Source: Herpomyces periplanetae (Eukaryota; Ascomycota; Laboulbeniomycetes; Herpomycetales; Herpomycetaceae). From it: a stretch of DNA of 64,000 nucleotides. A program made the translations under genes and the position numbers. The notes beneath the pieces were generated by a model that saw nothing but the letters and a program-made list of their open reading frames with translations, did no database searches and was not told the origin of the DNA. Shown here piece by piece: positions 44,442-55,200 of this stretch (within the stretch, counting starts at the first letter, position 1; each line of letters opens with the position of its first letter). The stretch covers positions 186,001 through 250,000 of the forward strand of contig WMKJ01000003.1 of NCBI GenBank assembly GCA_009733715.1, read 5' to 3'.

Positions 44442-46011
44442 TTAAGTATCAACGATACCCCGGACATAATCTACATCCTTCCATGTAGCGCTTGATATGT
44501 TTAGAAGTTTCAATGTCCAATCACTTCTTGTTTCATTGCTCATTCTTCCGATACAACGACACATAGGTGGATATCCGTGGTCCCCGAGAAATTGCACACT
44601 CTGATCGTTCCAGCGATTACTTGCAGACCAAAGCTCATACGTAGCAAACAGGTAAGGTGGTTTTTCATAAAATAAATCGCAAAGTGTAAATGTTTGTTGC
44701 CTTGAATTTGAATTTCTTCTTGATGATTTAACTCGTGCATAAAGTTCAAATATAACATCATTTTCTCTACCACAATATTTGCCAGCTGCTCGAATAACTT
44801 CTCCAATGCGGAAACAGACGGCCAACTTTCGTATGGGAGAAATTCCCATAACCGGTGATCGAAAGGATACTTCTCTCGGAAATGCTGATCTAACAAAAGG
44901 CTTCATTGAGTATTGATCCTTGTTTAACCGGTCTTTTTATCATCCATTCACGTATTTTGTTAGTATTATTGCCGTTGGAAATAAGTTTAGGAAAACATTG
45001 ACCTGACTTACAAATATCTCGCTCGGAACTACAGCAAAGATTTATTGCTTCATTTAAGTCTTCACTTGACATACTAATGGCTGATATTGAATTGTAACGC
45101 TGAGCAAATGCACCAATATCGTCTTGGTTAAATGGCTCAAATGAATTCATGTTTCTCGTTGTCTCATCGTGCTCAGATGGTAAAGTTTTATCTTGTCCCT
45201 GAACGGGATCTATGACAGTTGTGAGGAGTAGTTCATCTTCAGTTAAGGGACCGCCTATATTATATTCATCTGAACTTTGACTATGCGGTACAGCTTGACT
45301 TGATTCGTCTTTGTTCAGTTTTTTCCGGGGTACATTTGAACTGTTTAAAAGTGGCGCATCCAACTCCAGATATTGCTTGTCAGATTGGTCCTTTATGATT
45401 TGATTATGATCATTGATAGGTGTAGGCAAAATCGAATCCGAGGAAGTCTCGGAATCTAGTTTAACGCAGTTTGATTTAACGGGGGAAAATGAAGAATTTG
45501 ACGGAGTATGTGGTGGTGACTGAAAGCGCGAATTCAGACAATCATTAATAAAAATGCTTTCGGTTTCGGCGCTGAATGGCCAATCATATAGGCTAGTATA
45601 ATCTAGTTTTGTTGGTGATTTTGGAACTAGTAAAGCGGAAAACTTGAAATCTTCGATTGGGGATTGACAAAGATTAGCAGTATTAGCTGGGGTGATATTA
45701 CGTTGACGTAGAGTATCAGGTGGTAAATCAAGCATTGATGCTGTAGTTAACTCATTATTCTTCATTGATGATGAAGCAATTTTTCCGATGCAATGTTTTT
45801 TGGAAACATTTGTTTCTGAATCAGAAGGGGAGATTGAATTGTTAACCAATTTTCGTTTACGATTTCTCAATGATTGTAAGTTGGTTGTATCGTGAATTGG
45901 TGAATTCTGGGAGGCCTTTGAATTATCTGTATTTTGACTTAATGGAAAATCCATCCAGTTATCTCCCGTAAAATTCGAATGAACACATTCTCTATCCACA
46001 CCCACACACAT
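44442..46011 (-). CDS. Uncharacterised protein with conserved-looking C-terminal domain
   Basis: Exons 46011..45012 and 44932..44442 give 496 residues. The 79-base intron has GTAAGT, a perfect TACTAAC branch site and an AG end, and joins the Ser-rich N-terminal part to a globular C-terminus of about 150 residues. That domain begins KPFVRSAFPREVSFRSPVMG and continues CFRIGEVIRAAGKYC, DVIFELYARVKSSRR, FTLCDLFYEKPPYLFATYELW, MCRCIGRM and SATWKDVDYVRGIV. The density of aromatic, Cys and charged positions suggests a folded domain under constraint. It resembles, from memory, a domain found in hypothetical proteins of other fungi, but I know no function for it. The N-terminal 330 residues are disordered, with an early basic NRKRKLV motif that could be a nuclear signal. 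A chromatin-linked role is possible but unproven. Confidence 0.72.
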
Positions 46012-47118
46012 CACATATTAGAAATTTCAACCTACGAAATGTTCCAAGCGTATTTAAATGTAACAATTGGCCAACTTACGGTGTAGAATACCGGATTTTA
46101 AGCGCTTTAAGAGCAGGCATAACTAGAGACAATTAAAATTCCCAACCATACACTCAATGGCATACAAAATATCTCGTCAAACACATCCATCGCCAAACCA
46201 TCCCATTTCCCCTTCAAAAATTTATCGCCAATTTTAGTATGTGGTCACGTGATATGTGGAAATGGGAATTTTAAGGTGAAGGAGGATTGAAATGGGGAAA
46301 TGGTGAAGTTGGTTGGATGCGGAGGGGAATAGTTGGAATAAAATATTGGTTTAAAGAGTAGATTAGATTGATAATTAACTAAACAGTATGGGTTTAATCA
46401 TCTACATGCACTACTTTTATATGAATCAGGTAAAGTAATGAGTAAGGGGAATAGCATACACAAAATGTTTGATCAAGAGGTATTTAACGGGTAAAAATTT
46501 AATGAATAAAAAATCTTTACATTACCAGCTAAGTAACGATTCAAGTTATTGCAATATCAAACAAATTCAAGAATTTCCTCCATAATTCCACCGGCTTTTC
46601 TAATATGTTGCATTGATTGCCAGCATAAACAGGAACGTGTAAAATAAGACAAATCTGGTGTACGAAAATTTCCTATTTGGGAAAAAAATGAAAAAGCCAA
46701 AGGCAAAATTAAATGTGCTGATTGATGTACACGCATTAAATGGATTGATAGATGTTTGAGTAGCTTAAATTAGGGTATATTTCTTCCGTTATCAACGTTA
46801 CTTTTCAAAAGTGGCCATGGGTTATGATTGCGACAAAATTTGGTTAAGTTTTCTTTCATTTCATATTATCTATCCTCCTACACTTTCTCGTTAACAAGGC
46901 ATTTGGTATTGCTAAATACGACCATAATTGGGATTTTCTACTTAATGATGATTTATTACGTCTTGTTTCTCTAAATTATTTTTAATGGTCTAGTATATGG
47001 AAAATTCATCAAGAAATTAACCGCTGCAATTCTTAAATCCTTTCATGTCAAGCTTTACTAAATTTCGTCACCTATTCGTTATTTTATCTTTCACATCATA
47101 ATAGCTTTTTAAAAAGTC
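46012..47118. promoter_or_regulatory. Divergent promoter region, including GTCACGTGAT at 46244-46253
   Basis: This 1.1 kb separates the divergent uncharacterised gene and the Lsb5-like gene. An extended E-box, GTCACGTGAT, lies about 235 bases upstream of the former. No gene is recognised in the remainder. Confidence 0.4.
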
Positions 47119-48772
47119 ATGTTTAGCGTCTCCGTAAGTAAATTTATCACATTCGTTTGTTGATAAATTTCAAAGTCGCTTATGTGGTGAACAAACACCG
47201 TCTAACTCTCTTCTTTGTTTTTCCTCAATTCTCCCATCTAGAAAAAACCGTACTCTGCCGTAACTGTTCACATTAATCGCTTTTGTGATGTATCAATATC
47301 TCACAATCAAGATTTGTGTGATATCGTTGAGTTAATAGAAGTTATAACACTTCAAACTTCCGGTCCTTTTGAAGCTGCTCGTGCTATCCGAAAACAACTG
47401 TTAGTATACCTTTCATTTGTTAAGGTGTTCCAGGTTTGCTCGTTACCTTTACACTAATATGGTTATCTTCCCATCCTCTAATAGTAAACGTGGAACAACT
47501 TCTCATCAACTTCGTGCATTGAAGCTTCTGGATAATTTACTCGAAAATGCCGGACCTAAACTTTCTGCCGTCTTTTCAGATGAACTTCTTCTGGATCGAT
47601 TAAAACTTCTTATTCACGATATGACCGTAGATCACAAAGTCCAAAAGAAAACCCTACAGTTGCTCCGAAAGTGGAACTTTCTATATATATCCGTTCCTGA
47701 GCTCGATAGAATTTCTTCAATTTATCGATTACTTCCAAATTCCCATAAATTAACATCTCCCCAACGATCTATTTCCTTAAAATCTTCTTCCGTGCTCGTG
47801 GGTCCTACTTCTTCACGTAAAACCTCCCTGGAAAAACCCCCTCAAACATCTCCCGATACCTCTTATAATCTTTCTCAATCTCCTTTATCTTCTCAATTCA
47901 AATTAAATGGGCCAACCAACCCAGCAAATTCTTTCCCTTCTAGTGTACCATCATCAAAACCTCACAGATTGTTTGGATCAGCTTTAAATGCTGCCTCATT
48001 ATCTTTTGGTAAACAAGGCAAAACTAATCATACTCATTGCCATTCAACTCTTCATTTAAATTCACAGCTTAATCAACGCAAAAAATCCTTGAACTTAAAC
48101 AAAGAAAAATCTCATCTTCTCGAAGTTATCGCATCCGCGTCCGTGGCTAGCGTCAATCTACAGAACTCCCTACAACTTGTAAACCGACAACTTGAAAAAG
48201 TCCAAGATAACTCGGAAATTCGTAAACATTTACTCGAATGCCAAACGTTAAGACAGACCATCTTACATTACATCCAAGTTGTCGACTCTGAGGAATACAT
48301 TGGCGGCCTATTACGTGCTAATGATGAATTAGTTCTAGCTTTACAGTCATATCAAATCCTCGAAAAAAGTGTTGAAGACGATGATAGTGACACGCCAAGC
48401 TATCAAGAAGCTCGTGCTGAATTCATTCCTCACGAAGCTATGAAACGACTTCGTCTCGTAAACAAGCTAAAGTTCTCCCATCCTGGTGACCAAGAGGCTT
48501 TAAGCTATAATAACCGGTTACCTAACTTTACATCAATCACTGCTTCATCATCTTCATCATCATCACCTCTTCCCGGCAAAAAATATTCCCTCAAAAGTGC
48601 TTCAACCACCCAAAGTCCAAATTCTTTTTACCTTTCATCCCCTTATACCGATCAAACTGATTACCCCAATTCCGCTGTCCTTTTCAAGCCTGAATCCAAG
48701 TATATCGATAAATTGTCCGAATCTGCCGATGGTGATGAATTTAATCCGTTCAGTGATAACAATGCCGTTTGA
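47119..48772 (+). CDS. LSB5: Lsb5-like VHS/GAT-domain endocytic protein
   Basis: Exons 47119..47133, 47242..47399 and 47485..48772 give 486 residues. Exon 1 encodes only MFSVS. The VHS domain (residues 6-130) reads KKPYSAVTVHINRFCDV, ARAIRKQLKRGTTSHQLRALKLLDNLLENAG and VQKKTLQLLRKWNF, with the second intron inside RKQLK. A Ser/Pro linker follows. A GAT-like helical region lies about residues 238-325 (EVIASASVASVNLQNSLQLV, LLRANDELVLALQSYQIL). The C-terminus has an NPF tripeptide (DEFNPFSDN), an EH-domain ligand. In yeast, Lsb5 links ubiquitin and actin-patch proteins (Las17, Sla1) in endocytosis. I infer a similar role at cortical patches. A Gga or Tom1 paralogue would carry other C-terminal domains, so Lsb5 fits best. 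It works in the same process as the capping protein gene nearby. Confidence 0.85.
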
Positions 48773-48959
48773 TGGATCATCCCTCACTTAATTCGTTCTC
48801 ACACGTAATCTCTATAATATTGTTAACCTGGGCTTTTTAAAATCAATGTTATGTATCAAATTAATATCTTTGTTGCATTATTCTCCATATCTCACATTCG
48901 TTCTTTTAAGCCTTTATTTGCTCTTTATGAAACATGCACTTAATTAATCTTCCTTATAT

Positions 48960-50723
48960 TCAACTTCTGTTTAACGTAGAGTATAGCTTATTCTGCCGTA
49001 TAAATAAACTCAAAATTGCTCCAACTACCGCAAATCCAGCTATGAGAACCCAAACCATGTGTAAACTATTCATAAACACGTCCATAACCAGTTCTCTATC
49101 CTCAGAGGGCAAATTTCCTATTTCTTCAATATTGTTCCGCAGTTTTTCTATCAACTTTGCCCCGCCTTCTCGGGCTCCTAGTACTCTCCATAATCCCCGC
49201 TTAAGGCTATTCTGAAATACCCCACTTGCCGCTGCAACTCCAATACTACTGGCAATTGACCGAAATGTAAAAGAAAATGATGTTATAAGGGCTCGATCTT
49301 CATGACAGACTGTACTTATCATAGCTAGAAAGGTTACCGGAAGAATAGACGAGAAACTTACGCCTGTGGCTCCCAGAATAACTGGTGCGATACTTTCCCA
49401 TCCCCTTTTAAAAAATGCCATCACTAGAAACATACACGTAACGAATGATGCTTGACTGATGTAGTTAACCCAACGATACGTTCCACTGGCACGTATAGCT
49501 ACTCCACTGATCAATGATCCTATTGATATTCCTAAAGCCATCGGTAAAGTTCTTGTTCCTATCTGTGAAGAATTAAACCCTAAAATTTGAAAGTAGATTG
49601 GTGCATAAAATAGTAGGGCGAATAATGCCAAAGTTGCAAAGAAGATCGTTGTACATGCTGCAAAGACTGTCTGCTTCAGCATATACCGAACGGGTAGTAT
49701 AGGTTCAATTGCATACTTAGTTTCCACTACACCGAATATGCCCAGAAATACAATTGAAGCTCCAATGGATGAATACACCAATGGATGAGCCCAAGGAAGC
49801 TGAGATCCCCCACAGTTAATTCCTAATAGCAGCATAACAACTGAGGATACTAAAAGTATAGCTCCCAAAACGTCCAACCGGCCTTTGGTGCCTTCACTTC
49901 GGTATTCTAAGGGATATTTTACTTTAACGAAGGACCAGATCCCTGACACTAATATCATGGGTAACTGCAATAAAAATGCGTACCTCCAATTCCAGTTAAC
50001 GTTAATCCACCCAGCTAATACGCCACCGAAACTCGATCCGATTCCGTAAAATAAATTTCCAAATCCCTGCCATACACCTCGTTGACGTAGGGGCACTAAA
50101 TCACTGATAACAAATGATGTAACAGGTCCCAATATCCCACCTCCAAGTCCCGCTACAATTCGCCCAAATATCATTTCCATCTCTGATCGGGCCAATCCGC
50201 AAACCATATTTCCACAGAAAAAAAGAAGGTTAGCTAAAGCTAAACCAGGCCTTCGTCCATATATATCTGATAGACGCCCCGATAAAGGTTGTACTGCCGA
50301 TGTTGCAATGTAATAACTAGATGCAAGCCAAGACACTAGAGTAAAAGAGTTGAAAGAGTCGGATATTGGTGCAATTAACGTTGATACAGCCGTTCCATCT
50401 GCAGTCAATTTATTATTAGCCATTAAGTATTCTATTGAAATTGTTGCATATCCTGCTCATATCTCTACTCAACTTCACATTCTATTTATATTTTTGAAAT
50501 TGGCCTTACCGGCTGACGCTAAAAATATTCCTAGCCAACAGCTTCCCACAATTGAGAATATTTGAAAATTACTATACTCTGAGAGTATTGAGTTTTCATC
50601 TGCAACATCTTGCGAGTCGTCCCCTATATTTGTTGTTCCGTAACGTATTTCTCCAGTATCATTAGGTGGACTGAGCAATGGTGTGCTTTCGGAAGTTAGG
50701 GAATTATTATTTGGTTCATCCAT
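48960..50723 (-). CDS. MFS transporter of the DHA2 family (Fnx/Vba-like)
   Basis: Exons 50723..50510 and 50398..48960 give 550 residues. The N-terminus is hydrophilic and has an ESTPLLSPP stretch, similar to dileucine-type sorting signals. About 14 hydrophobic helices follow, starting WLGIFLASADGTAVSTLIAP, where the intron falls in the conserved Asp codon of the D-GT motif. The DHA2 signature loop is present (SGRLSDIYGRRPGLALANLL). In fungi, members such as Fnx1 and Vba export or sequester basic amino acids and drugs, using the proton gradient, mostly at the vacuolar membrane. The substrate cannot be read from sequence. Splice ends are GTAAGG and TGCAG. The gene converges with the Lsb5-like gene, with only 187 bases between stop codons. 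Confidence 0.88.
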
Positions 50724-52228
50724 CTTGCTTCAATATACCATCGACCAAAATTTGTGTGAAAAATCTAGATTATATTTTGTAATAGTTAATTTCTTAAATG
50801 TTTTACTCATGTAGTTAATTCAAGTATTGGTGCTAATTACCCTTCCGTACAAGTTTGTACCAGAAGAATCCCAAAATTTTCTTCAACCTCACTAAACTGA
50901 ATATTTTTCTAATATTCTAAACCATTTTAACATCCAAAATTTTGAATCTGTTCTAAGTGAAGACAAAACCATCACAAATGAAATATTTGGAAGATTTTAT
51001 CTATTCCCACCTATACGGTAACTTTCATACGCGAGAGCCAAACTCAGTATTTTTACCGAATCATGTGATATAAGAGAAGCTTCTAAATATTTGATGTTGC
51101 CGGTGTGAAAATTCACCGTACTGTAAATCAGGGTGCCTTGACAGATGTAGCGTTGAATTAAAGGAAAATTATGTTAACTGCTATTAAATTCTTATAGTGT
51201 AAAATTTGGTCACAGTTTTTTAAATGTTGTAAAGTTTAGAGCTAAAATATGTTAAGTAGTCCACTTGAACGATACAAGAAGGAATGTGTATTATATTTAG
51301 GTAGGGAATATCGTTATAATTCGTGCTATACATAATTCTACGGGGATATTTGCTGCATAATAGCTAAACAACATAAAAAATGTAATAAATTCTACTATAA
51401 AAGTTCAATATGTTTAATAGGCTTTAAAATTTTTGGTTTATCATATCATGGCACGAATGTATTAAGTAATAGTATTGATGGGTGGTTCTACCAACAAGGT
51501 AATCTATCTGCATGTTTAAACATGTAATACATGTCAGCTACCTTGTAGTAGCTAATTCTTTCAAATAATTCCAAATAGTATAAATATTTGCGCGCTTTAT
51601 CAACCCTGTAAAATGGACCCTTAACTACAAATTCTAAATTCCGCAGCCAACGCCTAATCAGCCCGCTTGAAACTATACAGTTTCCTATTTGGGTAAGAAG
51701 TTCGGGAAAACTTCGCGAAAACCACGGATAAAAATTTTTCCAACTGAGCCGTCCAGACGAACTTTTCCTGGTTATTTGGATAAACGAATAGCCACGATAA
51801 TTGGTTATGCATTGGCTGAATGATGGAGGAGTATACATTTGGGATAACTCGTTAGAGAATAATCAATCATCTTTTGCTACCTGTAAAGTATACCAAATTC
51901 CAATGCTAGACTGTCTTCTACCAATTTCCTTCAGAATTAAGCGAAACCGCAGTCTCGGAATAATTATAGGCCGATACTATTCTTTCTGCTTTCGCTTATA
52001 AAAGGTCAAATTTTAGACAGAATCACCAAGTTTGGTGGATAATTTGAGAATTGAACATTTTAAGCTTCCAATTATCAAAAATTTCGTCATTCAATTTCAG
52101 TTTAATTCACCCTTCTGTTAACATATTTCCTAGAATATGTATTGAAGTTTTATCAGTTAGGATATCCTTCCGTTTCTCTATAGCTAAATATTTTCGATAT
52201 AAGTCCAAACTTCATCTCAGTAGTAACC
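50724..52228. promoter_or_regulatory. Divergent promoter region of the MFS and coiled-coil genes
   Basis: An AT-rich 1.5 kb region between divergent genes. Minus-strand 51488-51838 shows an open frame without family likeness and with no supporting start. I see no RNA gene, repeat or mobile element. Confidence 0.4.
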
Positions 52229-55200
52229 ATGGCCAAAAAAACAGACCAGCCAGATCAATTGATATCATTAGTCGGTTCAATAGATACAGTTCCTCGACAT
52301 ACTAATCCTGCTGAACCTCAGGATATGAATAAGTCGTTTTCGCCACCTGTATTTCAAGATGTATCAACAAAGAATTTAACAGGAGCGTCGAATAAATCTG
52401 ACGTCGGTTCCAATTTCAAGTTTGCAAAGGTTACAAATGTACCAAGAAACTTTTTTCAACGCAACATTTCAGGAGGCCAAAAACCTTCTCCAGATAAACT
52501 CTCAGGTAACGACCTTGATGATATGTACCTCACAAATGCTACCACATCGAATGATTCTCAATGCCCTGAAGTCAAATTAGTCGGATCTCAAACATCAATT
52601 AGCACAAAAGAAAACTCTAGCAACTTTTCATCGTCTGAAAAATTACTCTCCAATACTCAATCCAACGAAAAATTGGTTCCTTCTGGAAAGTTTTATGAAA
52701 ATATCACCATTTCAACTCACCCAATTGCAACAAAAGATGTTGATGAAATTGGAAAAGTTCATAAAAAGGAAGAAAGTAAAATTAACAGGCGTAAGCCTGC
52801 CCTTCGATTTGCCACCCCGCTTTTGGATATAGTCGGAGCATCGGATAGGCCAAACAAGACACCTCCTTCGGCAAATTTAACGGCTCACTTACTTTCCAAT
52901 GAAAAATCTCAGTCTCGCCAAACAAAGCCCCTAAGTGATTTGTCAAAGTCTACGTTAGCTCAAAAGGAAACAATACTGGTAGACGTTTTGAAAAATTTGC
53001 CACCTCAGACATCGCTTAAGGAAAATATTAGTGCAGCCAATCCAATGGAACAGTTTTCGACAATGAGTAAACCCTTATTTGAAAATCAAGATGCCAATCG
53101 GTTAACGAGGAACCCTGAAAGAATAAATAAGGTTAATGAAATAGCGTCTGAAAGCTCCCCTTTACGAGTAAGGAGTAGTATAGAGCCAAACATCAAACAT
53201 CAGCCTGCAAACACAGAAAAAACAATTGGAAATTCCAATGGGAATTTTGGTGTCAGTTCAAGTTCTATGTCAATGTTTATGAATTTTATGAGTTGGAAGT
53301 GCCATCAAGAGGACCAATTGAATAAGTCCTTGCAAGATAAAGAGCGTGAGAGACACAGGCTTGAGGTAGCAGAGCTGGTCGAAACCAAGCAAAATTTAAT
53401 GGTTGAGTTGGCATCACTTAGTCAAGCACACAAAAATGTTGTGAAAGATTTAGAACAAGTACGGAGCAATCAATTGGAAAATAGAAAAAAATATGAAGAA
53501 GAGTTGATTAAGAGCAAGAAAATTGCCGACTTTGCTTCGGAGTTTCAATTGGATTTGACCAAAATTAGGGCAGAATACAGTGAATTAAAGCACAGATACG
53601 AAGAATTATTTACGGAAAAGAATAGCCTGGTACGAGAAAATACAAGGGCCATTGATAATCTAGAGCAGCAAGCTGGTGCTATTTCAAAGCTAAAATTGCT
53701 AGCATCAGAGTGCATGACACGAGCGAAGCGGGAGATAGAGGAGTGGCAGAAAAAGGCTCTTGTAAATGAAGCAGCATTAAAGGAGAAAAGCATGGCCTTG
53801 AAAACATTTCAGGATAATCAAAATACTTTGGAAGAAAAACTTGCAACAAATGAAAGGCTAATGGAAAAAATGATGGGTGAACTAGTTCATGGATTTACAG
53901 AAACACGGCAGAAGTTTGATAAAGCAATGGAGGATATTGATAAAAAGGTAGACTCTGGGACCGTGCACGAAGTGGCAAGCGGACTGGGGCAATTGATAGA
54001 AAGTTTAAAATTAGTACAAACTGGCGCAAATGAAAAATTTTGGCCGGTGATTCAGGGTATGTCAACAAGCCTTGAAAAATTACCGCTGGATTTGACACGG
54101 CTATATGAGACTCGAAAAGCGTGTCCTGGATGTAATGAAATTTTAGTTATAAAAGATCAATTAGTTGAATTGCAAAAGTGCTTAATTGATAATCAGGGAC
54201 TGCAAGAAAAGTTGTCAGAAGCAAAGAGTCAAATATCAGCTCTACAAAGTCAGATTCAAGCTAAGGAAGAGGAAATCGCAGAGTGTAATGCGACCAAGGT
54301 AGTAGGATCACAGCGAGAAGTAGAGTTATTGCTTCAAATAAATGGAATGCAGAAGAAAATTTCAGAAGCGCAAACTCGTGAATCAATTTTAGGTCAACGT
54401 TTGGAGGAGTTAAAAGTTTGCGAAATAGAGTTGAATGAGAGTAGAATTGAGTTAGCGAAAGTGCAATTAATGGGAGAGGAAGATAAAAAACGATTGAAAG
54501 TTTTGGAAGAAGGAATTGATAGTCTAAAATGTGAGAAAGGAGAGCTTGAAGCGAGTGCAAGTAAGGTGAAGGAAGAATTTGAAAGGACAAAAGAGTGTCT
54601 AAACCAAGCGATTAACGAACGAAATAAATTGAAACAAGAGCATGAGAATGAGCTGGATAATATGCGAAATAAATTAAGCAGGGAAGCCAATAGGTTACGA
54701 CAGGAACAAGCAGCAGAGTTTGAAAATAAGATTTACAAGATGATGCAGCAGAATAAGATGATGGAGAGCCGTTACGAAGAGAAAATTGTTGAAATACAGC
54801 AACAGATCAATGAGGTTGACACTTTGTTAGATATTAAGACAAAGGAAGGATGTGGGAATGGAAAAACAATTGATATGATAGAAAATAGTACGGAAATAGG
54901 AATTCGGTTGAAAAGAATATTTGAAGGGTACAGTACGGCCAAGCTGGAAGCAGAGAAAGAGTGGATGGATAAACTAGAAATGGAAAAGCAGCAAAGTACG
55001 GAGTTGGTACAGAGGGTAGAGCAACTTCGAAGTGTGATACAGGGTATGGATAGTCATGGTAAGGAACAAGTTAGACGATTGAAGGAACAAGAAGAACGAA
55101 ATAGGAATTTGGAGGGAAGTTTAGAAAAAGAGAGAGTGAATAGCGAAGAGAAGAGAAGAGAAGCAGAGAAGTTAATGGATGAGTTTAAGACCAGAATAAT

